Origin: Mycolicibacterium xanthum
GTDB lineage: Bacteria > Actinomycetota > Actinomycetes > Mycobacteriales > Mycobacteriaceae
Length of the DNA stretch: 64,000 bases
Assembly: GCF_019710635.1 (NCBI RefSeq)
Contig: NZ_JAIFZS010000003.1
Coordinates: 62,001 to 126,000 of the forward strand
Direction: 5' to 3'
Shown: positions 57,606 to 64,000 of the stretch, one piece after another
How the letters are laid out: each line of letters opens with the position of its first letter
Position numbering within the stretch: position 1 is the first letter of the stretch
Notes under the pieces: model-generated
Told to the model about the DNA's origin: nothing
Seen by the model: only the letters and a program-made list of their open reading frames with translations
Database searches by the model: none
Position numbers and translations under genes: made by a program

Positions 57606-58376
57606 CTACGGGATGCCGCCGTCGGCGCGCAGGATCGAGCCGGACGTGAAGCTCGACGCGTCCGACATCAGGAACAGCGCGGCGCCGACGATCTCGGCCG
57701 GCTCGCCGGCGCGCTGCAGCGCGCTGTTGCGGAACGGGTTGGTGCCCTCCCCGAAGTCCCAGGCATTGCTGATGTCGGTGAGGAACGGGCCCGGCATCAG
57801 CGTGTTGACCCGCACGGTCGGGCCGAACGCCAGCGCCAGGCCCTCGGTCATCGCGTTCAGCCCGGCCTTGGAGGCGGCGTACGGGATGAACGACGGATGC
57901 GGTCGCAGCGAGCCGTGGGTGCTGACGTTGATGATCGAACCGCCCCCGGCGGCCACCATGCGTTCCCCGATCAGGGCCGAGAGCCGGAACGGTCCCTTCA
58001 GGTTGAGGTTCATCACCGCGTCGAACAGCTTCTCGGTGACGTCGGTCTGCTTCTCGTACACCGGTGACATGCCGGCGTTGTTGACCAGCACGTCGACCTT
58101 CCCGAACTCCGCGTAGGCCGCGTCGGCGAGTCCGTCCAGCTCATCCCACCGACCGACGTGCACCTGGTAGGGAAACGCCCGGCGCCCGGTGGCGGTGGTG
58201 ATCTCCTGCGCGGTGTCCACGCAGGCGTCGAACTTGCGGCTGGCCACGATCACGTCCGCGCCGCAGCGCGCCGCGCCGAACGCCATCTCCCGACCCAGCC
58301 CGCGGCTGCCGCCGGTGATCAACACCACCCGCCCGGTCAGATCGAACAGCTGATCGGCGTATCCCGCGTTACCCAT
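57606..58376 (-). CDS. Short-chain dehydrogenase/reductase
   Basis: A 256-residue classical SDR. TGGSRGLGREM is the nucleotide loop, VNNAGMSP the stabilising NNAG, the catalytic Ser is in INVSTHGS, and YAASK gives Tyr and Lys. RKF after the second strand suggests NADP use. The end GSILRADGGIP is typical. The substrate is unknown. The ATG overlaps the end of a short upstream reading frame that may be a remnant gene. It is convergent with the alkylsulfatase-like gene. Confidence 0.9.
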   Translation of the reverse strand: MGNAGYADQLFDLTGRVVLITGGSRGLGREMAFGAARCGADVIVASRKFDACVDTAQEITTATGRRAFPYQVHVGRWDELDGLADAAYAEFGKVDVLVNNAGMSPVYEKQTDVTEKLFDAVMNLNLKGPFRLSALIGERMVAAGGGSIINVSTHGSLRPHPSFIPYAASKAGLNAMTEGLALAFGPTVRVNTLMPGPFLTDISNAWDFGEGTNPFRNSALQRAGEPAEIVGAALFLMSDASSFTSGSILRADGGIP

Positions 58377-58573
58377 GTCCCTCCCGTGCCGTGTCTCTGA
58401 TCACCCGGTGCACGAACCCCAGCTTGGCCACCACGGGTGGCGGGATCGTGAACGGGTACAACGGATTCTTGCCCATCGCGGTGTTCACCCGGTTGAAGAA
58501 CAGCGCAGCCGGCGCACCGGCCGGCTTCGAACGGCGTGAACGAGTGGCACACGGGGCAGGCGAATGCGCGCAC
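58369..58573 (-). pseudogene. Possible frameshifted zinc-ribbon gene remnant
   Basis: Two frames look protein-like but do not join. From GTG 58573 one frame reads RAFACPVCHSFTPFEAGRC followed by AGC, a clear CPVC...C-x2-C zinc ribbon. A second frame, from about 58509 to the stop at 58369, reads AALFFNRVNTAMGKNPLYPF, IPPPVVAKLGFVHRV and EGHG, ending against the SDR start. One extra or missing base near 58500-58510 would fuse them to a protein of about 68 residues. The second frame alone offers GTG 58488 (39 residues). It overlaps nothing coding on the + strand until the phosphatase. I cannot exclude chance. Confidence 0.35.
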
Positions 58574-58591
58574 GGGCCATATGGTGTCACG

Positions 58592-59200
58592 GTGCAACTG
58601 CTCCTCGTCCGCCACGCACTGCCACTGCGCAGCGAGCACGGGCAGGGCTCCGACCCACCGCTGTCCGACGACGGTCTCCGGCAGGCCGCGCGGCTGCCCG
58701 ACGCGCTCGCCCGGTTCCCGATCACCCGGGTGGTCAGCAGCCCCCAGGTCCGTGCTGCGCAGACCGCCGCGCCGGTGGCCGAGGCGTTGGGCCTGTCGGT
58801 GCAGATCGATGAGCGCCTCGCCGAGTACGACCGGGACATGGCGCACTACATCCCGATCGAGCAGATCGCCGCCGAGAACCCGGCCGAACTGGCGCGGTTG
58901 ATGGCGGGGCACCTGCCCAGCGCCGTCGATGAGGCAGCGTTCCTGCAGCGGGTCGGTGACGCGCTCGACGATCTGCTGGCGTCGGCAGCGCACGAGGAGA
59001 CCGTCGCGGTGTTCAGCCACGGCGGGGTGATCAACGCGGTGCTGCACCGGGTCCTCGGCACCGAACGGCTGCTGTCCTTCCACGTCGACTACGCGTCGGT
59101 GACCACGGTGCTGTCGTCGCGCACCGGCAGGCTCGCGGTCGCCGGCGTCAACGCCACCGAGCACGTGTGGGACCTACTGCCCAGGCACCGTCCATCCTGA
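58592..59200 (+). CDS. Histidine phosphatase family protein
   Basis: A 202-residue phosphoglycerate-mutase-like phosphatase. The phospho-accepting His is in LLLVRHALPLRS (RHG-like, here RHA), followed by SDDGLRQAARLPDAL, SSPQVRAAQTAAPVAEALG and the second His in VFSHGGVINAVL. It probably dephosphorylates a small metabolite; the substrate is not predictable. The GTG start has no strong ribosome-binding site. The next gene begins 26 bases later on the same strand, so the two are likely cotranscribed. Confidence 0.9.
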   Translation: MQLLLVRHALPLRSEHGQGSDPPLSDDGLRQAARLPDALARFPITRVVSSPQVRAAQTAAPVAEALGLSVQIDERLAEYDRDMAHYIPIEQIAAENPAELARLMAGHLPSAVDEAAFLQRVGDALDDLLASAAHEETVAVFSHGGVINAVLHRVLGTERLLSFHVDYASVTTVLSSRTGRLAVAGVNATEHVWDLLPRHRPS

Positions 59201-59226
59201 ACAGCCGCGATGGTAGACAGTTGGGC

Positions 59227-60246
59227 GTGACTGACCTCGATGGCCTCGATCTGGCCGCCCTGGATCGACACCTGCGCGACGTCGGAGTGCCCCGCAGCGG
59301 CGAGTTGCGCGCCGAGTTGATCTCCGGTGGCCGGTCCAACCTGACGTTCCTGGTGAGCGACGACGCCTCGCAGTGGGTGCTGCGCCGTCCCCCGCTGCAC
59401 GGCCTGACCCCGTCCGCGCACGACATGGCCCGCGAATACCGTGTGGTCGCGGCGCTGGCCGATACCCCGGTGCCGGTAGCCCGCGCGGTCACGATGCGCA
59501 ACGACGACTCGGTGCTGGGCGCACCGTTTCAGATGGTCGAGTACGTGCCGGGCCGGGTGGTGCGCCACACCGACCAGCTCGAGGCGCTCGGCGATGCGGC
59601 CACCATCGAGTCCTGCGTGGACGCCCTGATCACGGTGCTGGCCGACCTGCACGCGGTCGATCCCGACGCCGTCGGGTTGGGCGACTTCGGCAAGCCGAGC
59701 GGGTATCTGGAGCGCCAGGTGCGCCGCTGGGGGTCGCAGTGGGAGCTGGTCAAGCGCGCCGGCGATCCCTGCGAGGCCGACGTCAAGCTGCTGCACGAGC
59801 GTCTGGCGGCGGCCACCCCGGCGCAGAGCCGAACGTCGATCGTGCACGGCGACTACCGCATCGACAACACGATCCTCGACGCCGAGGACCCAAATAAGGT
59901 GGTCGCGGTGCTGGACTGGGAGATGTCCACGCTGGGGGACCCGCTCAGCGACGCCGCGCTGATGTGCGTCTATCGGCACCCGACGTTCCGTCTGGTGCAC
60001 ATGGACGCCGCATGGGCGTCCGAGCTGATCCCGACCGCCGACGTGCTGGCCGAGAAGTATTCGCGCGCCGCCGGCGTGGACCTGGAGCACTGGGACTTCT
60101 ACATGGCGCTGGCGTACTTCAAGCTCGCCATCATCGCCGCGGGCATCTCCTACCGGGCGCGGGAGGGTGGTGCCGGCGACGAAGGTGACCCGGTCGGCGA
60201 GGCGGTCGGACCGCTGATCTCCGCCGGGCTGGCCGAGTTGAAATAG
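59227..60246 (+). CDS. Phosphotransferase-family protein (FadE36 type)
   Basis: A 339-residue aminoglycoside-phosphotransferase-fold protein, the type annotated fadE36 in M. tuberculosis (Rv3761c) though it is not an acyl-CoA dehydrogenase. Conserved: LISGGRSNLTFLV as the nucleotide loop, WVLRRPPLHGL, the catalytic HGDYRIDNTIL and LDWEMSTLGDPLSDA with the metal Asp. Relatives fused to acyl-CoA dehydrogenases (ACAD10/11) phosphorylate 4-hydroxyacyl-CoA, so a role in hydroxy-acid catabolism is plausible. GTG 59227 begins the conserved part. The neighbour upstream is the histidine phosphatase. Confidence 0.88.
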   Translation: MTDLDGLDLAALDRHLRDVGVPRSGELRAELISGGRSNLTFLVSDDASQWVLRRPPLHGLTPSAHDMAREYRVVAALADTPVPVARAVTMRNDDSVLGAPFQMVEYVPGRVVRHTDQLEALGDAATIESCVDALITVLADLHAVDPDAVGLGDFGKPSGYLERQVRRWGSQWELVKRAGDPCEADVKLLHERLAAATPAQSRTSIVHGDYRIDNTILDAEDPNKVVAVLDWEMSTLGDPLSDAALMCVYRHPTFRLVHMDAAWASELIPTADVLAEKYSRAAGVDLEHWDFYMALAYFKLAIIAAGISYRAREGGAGDEGDPVGEAVGPLISAGLAELK

Positions 60247-60343
60247 GGTTTTGTTTGGTCGCCGCCCGGCCGGGGTAGAGAGTCGCGTGCCCAAAGCAAG
60301 CCCCACCAGATCGTTCCCTTGGATCGGAAGAAAGCGCCCTGTG

Positions 60344-61156
60344 ATGAAACGCGATGTCGGTGCCGAGTTGGACGTGCAGATCACCGCGCCGACGACGCTG
60401 GAGTTCCAGATCGCGGTGGCCCCGCAGCCGGGTGCCGAGGTAACCGAGAAGCTGTCGTTCGTGTTGGACGGCCAGCCGATTCCGGCCGAGGACATCCGCG
60501 AGATCACCGGTGAGCACGGCAACCGGATCCACACGTTCGCCGCGCCGGTGGGCAACCTGCAGGTGAGCTATTCCGCGACGGTGATCGGGCAGGCCGAGCC
60601 CGCCCCGGTGCGCGATCTCGACCTGTCCACCTATCTGCGGCCCAGCCGCTACGCCGAGGCGGACAAGTTCTTCGGCTTCGCGGCGACCGAGTTCGGCGAC
60701 TACGCCGATTCGGCCACGCTGCTGGAGAAGGTGTCGTCGTGGGTGGGCACCCGGTTGAGCTACGTGCCCGGCTCGAGCGACCCGATCGACGGTGCGGCCG
60801 ACACCCTGCTGGCCGGTGAGGGGGTGTGCCGGGACTACGCGCACCTCGTCGTCGCGTTGCTGCGTGCGGTCAACGTGCCCGCGCGCCTGGTCGCGGTGTA
60901 TGCGCCCGGCTGCGATCCGATGGACTTCCACGCCGTCGCCGAGGCCTTCGTCGACGGGCACTGGCGGGTCGTCGACGCCACCTGCCTGGCACCGCGGCAG
61001 TCGATGGTGCGCATCGCCACCGGGCGCGACGCCGCCGACACCGCGTTCCTGGACAACCACAAGGGCGCCGTCGTCCTCAACAACTGCACGGTGACCGCCA
61101 CCGTCGACGGCGACCTGCCGACGGACTCGGTCGATCAGCTGGTGTCGATCAGGTAG
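60344..61156 (+). CDS. Transglutaminase-like cysteine peptidase-fold protein
   Basis: A 270-residue protein with an N-terminal beta-sandwich (QITAPTTLEFQIAVAPQPG) and a transglutaminase-like core. The triad is complete: Cys162 in GEGVCRDYAH, His196 in DFHAVAE and Asp211 in VVDATC. It is similar to other bacterial transglutaminase-like proteins of unknown substrate, often encoded near circularly permuted ATP-grasp or alpha-E proteins, which are not here. There is no signal peptide. ATG 60344 has GGAAGAAAG nine bases upstream. Its stop lies inside the convergent LapA-like gene (8-base overlap). Confidence 0.88.
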   Translation: MKRDVGAELDVQITAPTTLEFQIAVAPQPGAEVTEKLSFVLDGQPIPAEDIREITGEHGNRIHTFAAPVGNLQVSYSATVIGQAEPAPVRDLDLSTYLRPSRYAEADKFFGFAATEFGDYADSATLLEKVSSWVGTRLSYVPGSSDPIDGAADTLLAGEGVCRDYAHLVVALLRAVNVPARLVAVYAPGCDPMDFHAVAEAFVDGHWRVVDATCLAPRQSMVRIATGRDAADTAFLDNHKGAVVLNNCTVTATVDGDLPTDSVDQLVSIR

Positions 61157-61529
61157 GCCCCTCCAGCCCGGCCTTGAGGTTCTTCTTCGCGGCGCGGCGG
61201 AGCTGGAAGATGCGCACGGCGCCGACCGCCACCGTCAGCAGGCCACCCGCGACCGCGGCGAACAGGATGGCCACCCCCAGCGGCAGGCTCCAGTGCCAGC
61301 CCAGGAACGTGAACCGGGTCGATTCGGTGTTCTGCGCGATGAAGATCAGCAGGATGATCAGGATCACGAAACCCGCCACCAACGCCCCCCACATCGCGGC
61401 GGCCTTGGTGAACGTGACGGCCGATTCGGGAAGGGCCGGCGGGGCGGCCGCGGGCGCGTCGGAGGGCCCGTCGGAGGGCCCGTCGAACGGGGGTTCCGGC
61501 GACGCGAGGGGATCGCTGCTCATGGTCAT
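61149..61529 (-). CDS. LapA/DUF1049-family small membrane protein
   Basis: A 126-residue membrane protein. A Pro/Ser/Ala-rich acidic N-terminus of about 35 residues includes a short repeat (DGPSDGPSD), then two helices (GALVAGFVILIILLIFIAQN and LPLGVAILFAAVAGGLLTVA) separated by the short loop with RFTFLGWHWSLPLG typical of LapA, and a basic tail LRRAAKKNLKAG. LapA proteins are linked to lipopolysaccharide assembly in Gram-negatives; their role in mycobacteria is unknown. ATG 61529 has AAAGAG upstream; ATG 61523 is a second option. It is divergent from proX. Confidence 0.85.
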   Translation of the reverse strand: MTMSSDPLASPEPPFDGPSDGPSDAPAAAPPALPESAVTFTKAAAMWGALVAGFVILIILLIFIAQNTESTRFTFLGWHWSLPLGVAILFAAVAGGLLTVAVGAVRIFQLRRAAKKNLKAGLEGPT

Positions 61530-61627
61530 ATCTTTGCTCTTTCCCGCGTTGAATGAAACCTCGGTGCCGATGGCGTTAGGGTCACGAAAGGCCCACCCAA
61601 GCACGCCACCGCCGAAAGGACGTTCCG

Positions 61628-62575
61628 GTGAACGTTTCCCGACGTGCGCTCGCCACGCTGACCGTAGTGTTTGCCCTGACCACGGCCTTGTCGTCGGGAT
61701 GCGGCAGTTCCAATCCGCTGGGCGGAGGTGAGATTTCCGGCGACCTGAGGTCCGTCGTCGTCGGATCCGCGGACTTCCCCGAGTCCAAGATCATCGCCGA
61801 GATCTACGCGCAGACCCTGGAGGCCAACGGATTCACCGTGGGCAGGCAGTTCGGCATCGGCAGCCGGGAGACCTACATCCCTGCGGTTCAAGACCACTCG
61901 ATCGATCTGATCCCCGAGTACACCGGAAATCTGCTGCAGTACTTCGATCCCGGGACCGACGTGACCACTCCCGACGGTGTTCTGCTGGCGCTGTTCCGGG
62001 CGCTGCCGGGTGATCTGTCGATCCTGAATCCGTCACCCGCCGAGGACAAGGACACGGTCGCGGTGACGGCGCAGACCGCGCAGCGCTGGAATCTCACCAC
62101 CATCGCAGACCTGGCCGCCCACTCGCCCGACGTGAAGTTCGGTGCGCCCTCGGAGTTCCTGAACCGCTCCGAGGGACTGCCCGGCCTGAATCAGGCCTAC
62201 GGTCTCGACATACCGGAGAGCAATTTCGTCGCGATCAGTGACGGCGGCGGGCCCGCCACGGTGCGCGCGCTGACCGACGGGACGGTGACCGCCGCCAACA
62301 TCTTCAGCACGTCTCCGGCGATCGCCCAGAACGATCTGGTGGTACTGGAGGATCCGAAGAACAACTTCCTGGCGGCCAACGTGGTGCCGCTGGTGAGTTC
62401 GCAGAAGAAGTCCGACGACCTCAAGACCGTGCTCGACGCGGTGTCGGCGGCGCTGACCACCGAGGACCTCATCGCGATGAACACCGAGACCTCCGGCAAC
62501 TCCGGGATCAACCCGGACGAGGCGGCCAGGAAGTGGGTACAGGACAAGGGGTTCGACGAACCGCTGCTTCCGTGA
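61628..62575 (+). CDS. proX: Glycine betaine/choline/proline ABC transporter, substrate-binding lipoprotein ProX
   Basis: A 315-residue substrate-binding lipoprotein of the OpuAC/ProX type. The lipobox is LSSGC (Cys25). The mature protein has VVVGSADFPESKIIAEIYAQ, IDLIPEYTGNLLQYF and SPAEDKDTVAVT, the usual pattern of quaternary-amine binding proteins. It should capture a compatible solute for ProV/ProW and help osmoprotection. The GTG has AAAGGA eight bases upstream. It is the first gene of proX-proV-proW, matching Rv3759c-Rv3757c. Confidence 0.92.
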   Translation: MNVSRRALATLTVVFALTTALSSGCGSSNPLGGGEISGDLRSVVVGSADFPESKIIAEIYAQTLEANGFTVGRQFGIGSRETYIPAVQDHSIDLIPEYTGNLLQYFDPGTDVTTPDGVLLALFRALPGDLSILNPSPAEDKDTVAVTAQTAQRWNLTTIADLAAHSPDVKFGAPSEFLNRSEGLPGLNQAYGLDIPESNFVAISDGGGPATVRALTDGTVTAANIFSTSPAIAQNDLVVLEDPKNNFLAANVVPLVSSQKKSDDLKTVLDAVSAALTTEDLIAMNTETSGNSGINPDEAARKWVQDKGFDEPLLP

Positions 62576-62591
62576 GCAACGAAGGGTCACG

Positions 62592-63692
62592 ATGATCGAA
62601 TTCGCCGGCGTCACCAAGAAGTACCCGGACGGCACCGTCGCCGTCGACGACCTGGATCTCGTGGTGCCCGACGGATCGCTGACCGTGTTCGTGGGTCCGT
62701 CGGGCTGCGGCAAGACCACCTCGATGCGGATGATCAACCGGATGACCGAGCCGACCTCGGGGACGCTGACCGTCGACGGCGCCGACGTGACCTCGGTCGA
62801 TCCGGTCAAACTGCGCCTCGGGATCGGCTACGTGATCCAGAGCGCGGGCCTGATGCCGCACCAGCGGGTGATCGACAACGTCGCCACGGTGCCGGTGCTC
62901 AAGGGGGAGTCACGCCGCAGCGCCCGCAAGGCGGCCCTCGGTGTGATGGAGCGGGTCGGTCTGGACCCCAAGCTCGCCGACCGCTATCCCGCACAGCTCT
63001 CCGGCGGCCAGCAGCAGCGCGTCGGGGTGGCCAGGGCGCTGGCGGCCGACCCGCCGATCCTGTTGATGGACGAGCCGTTCAGTGCCGTCGACCCGGTGGT
63101 GCGGGAGGAGCTGCAGGCCGAGATCCTGCGACTGCAAAGCGAATTGCACAAGACGATCGTGTTCGTCACCCACGACATCGACGAGGCGATCAAGATCGGC
63201 GACCGGGTCGCGGTGTTCGGCCGCGGCGGCGTGCTGCAGCAGTACGACGAGCCGAAGCGGCTGTTGTCCAACCCGGCCAACGATTTCGTGGCCGGGTTCA
63301 TCGGCGCCGACCGCGGCTACCGCGGGTTGCAGTTCCGGCACGCCACCGGCCTGCCGATGCACGAGTTGCGCACCGTCGACGAGGCGGGCATCGACGCGCT
63401 GGGACTCGGTCCCGGTCAGTGGGCGCTGGTCACCAAACCCGACGGTACTCCGTATGCGTGGATCGACGCGGCCGGCGTCGGGCTGCACCGGTCGGGAAAG
63501 CTGTTGTACGACAGCACTACTGCGGGCGGTTCGTTGTTCCGTCCCGACGATTCGCTGCGGCAGGCGCTGGACTCGGCACTATCCTCGCCGTCGGGCCTCG
63601 GGGTCGCGGTGGGTGCCGATGGGAAGCCGGTCGGAGGGGTGCTCGCCGACGACGTGCTCGACGCGTTGAAGAGGCAGCGGTCGGCATCGTGA
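62592..63692 (+). CDS. proV: Glycine betaine/choline/proline ABC transporter, ATPase ProV
   Basis: A 366-residue ABC ATPase. Walker A is GPSGCGKTTS, the signature LSGGQQQRVGVARAL, Walker B ILLMDEPFSAVD, and the switch His is in VTHDIDEAIKIGD. The C-terminal 100 residues form a CBS-like regulatory region (LRTVDEAGIDALGLGPGQWA, then LAVGADGKPVGGV-type end), with which OpuA/ProV senses ionic strength. The ATG lies 16 bases after the proX stop. The stop overlaps the proW GTG in GTGA. Confidence 0.93.
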   Translation: MIEFAGVTKKYPDGTVAVDDLDLVVPDGSLTVFVGPSGCGKTTSMRMINRMTEPTSGTLTVDGADVTSVDPVKLRLGIGYVIQSAGLMPHQRVIDNVATVPVLKGESRRSARKAALGVMERVGLDPKLADRYPAQLSGGQQQRVGVARALAADPPILLMDEPFSAVDPVVREELQAEILRLQSELHKTIVFVTHDIDEAIKIGDRVAVFGRGGVLQQYDEPKRLLSNPANDFVAGFIGADRGYRGLQFRHATGLPMHELRTVDEAGIDALGLGPGQWALVTKPDGTPYAWIDAAGVGLHRSGKLLYDSTTAGGSLFRPDDSLRQALDSALSSPSGLGVAVGADGKPVGGVLADDVLDALKRQRSAS

Positions 63693-64000
63693 ACTATCTG
63701 CTGGACAACCTCGACGACGCATGGGCGCTGACCGTCGTGCACCTGCGGCTGTCGCTGATCCCGGTGGTGCTGGGGCTGCTCATCGCGGTTCCGCTCGGTG
63801 CGCTGGTGCAGCGCACCACGACGCTGCGGCGGCTCACCACCGTGACCGCCAGCATCATCTTCACGATCCCGTCGCTGGCGCTGTTCGTGGTGCTGCCGCT
63901 GATCATCCCGACCCGAATCCTCGACGAGGCCAACGTGATCGTCGCGCTGACGCTCTACACGACCGCACTGCTGGTGCGCGCGGTTCCCGAGGCGCTCGAC
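63689..64000 (+). CDS. proW: Glycine betaine/choline/proline ABC transporter, permease ProW (3' end outside window)
   Basis: The first 104 residues of a BPD-type permease. After NYLLDNLDDAWALTVVHL, the helices RLSLIPVVLGLLIAVPLGAL and ASIIFTIPSLALFVVLPLII match OpuB/ProW permeases, with the beginning of a third hydrophobic segment at the window edge. The GTG start overlaps the proV stop, so the three genes form an operon. The rest, including the EAA loop, is beyond the window. Confidence 0.92.
   Translation, partial: MNYLLDNLDDAWALTVVHLRLSLIPVVLGLLIAVPLGALVQRTTTLRRLTTVTASIIFTIPSLALFVVLPLIIPTRILDEANVIVALTLYTTALLVRAVPEALD

Overview
The window is a high-GC actinobacterial chromosome segment, and its gene content and order identify it as Mycobacteriaceae. 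It carries a nearly unbroken arabinogalactan and mycolic-acid cell-wall locus in the order known from Mycobacterium tuberculosis Rv3808c to Rv3757c, seen here from the opposite strand. Genes missing or replaced relative to M. tuberculosis (for example nothing like Rv3788-Rv3784 or IS1557) suggest an environmental or rapidly growing mycobacterium (Mycolicibacterium type). That last point is inference. The species cannot be named from the sequence alone.

Region 1 (1-17203, + strand): 3' end of glfT2, a PAP2 phosphatase, ubiA (DPPR synthase), aftB, fbpA (antigen 85A), fbpD (MPT51), a small DUF732 lipoprotein, culp6, fadD32, pks13 and accD4. Together these build arabinogalactan (GlfT2, UbiA, AftB), make mycolic acids (FadD32-Pks13-AccD4) and attach them to the wall (Ag85).

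Region 2 (17230-22004, + strand): a lineage-variable insert holding a DUF4331 protein, a small Asp/Ile-rich protein, an RDD membrane protein, a receptor Ser/Thr kinase and a 435-residue protein I do not recognise.

Region 3 (22042-37172, - strand): one tightly packed operon, gtrA-dprE1-dprE2-aftA-embC-embA-embB plus a terminal metallo-beta-lactamase-fold gene. It supplies decaprenyl-phosphoryl-arabinose and polymerises arabinan. A four-copy 24-bp repeat lies on the embA/embB junction.

Region 4 (37401-41068): a PPOX-class flavin/F420-type protein, then bpa-wzt-glfT1-wzm on the - strand (proteasome activator, galactan exporter, galactan initiation). glfT1 has an N-terminal three-copy 33-bp repeat.

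Region 5 (41457-48378): a cysteine-desulfurase-fold protein that lacks the PLP lysine, a quinone oxidoreductase, a MarR regulator, tRNA-Ser(TGA), a SnoaL-like protein, a Gly/Cys-tailed membrane protein, echA21, a lipoprotein, a DUF4334 protein, hisC2, tRNA-Ser(GCT) and tRNA-Arg(ACG).

Region 6 (48639-54088): accessory DNA next to the tRNAs. It holds a cyclase/ATPase signalling protein and a convergent type VII secretion cassette of two WXG100 proteins and a 510-residue substrate-like protein that ends in a linker without a toxin domain.

Region 7 (54198-64000): small metabolic and hydrolase genes (metallophosphoesterase, YjbR, cupin, SdsA-type alkylsulfatase, SDR, histidine phosphatase, FadE36-type phosphotransferase, transglutaminase, LapA-like), then proX-proV-proW for compatible-solute uptake, with proW cut by the window end.

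No insertion sequence, CRISPR array, phage or rRNA was seen. The most unusual signal is a set of in-frame tandem duplications (15, 24, 30 and 33 bp) at the ends or linkers of several cell-wall genes.
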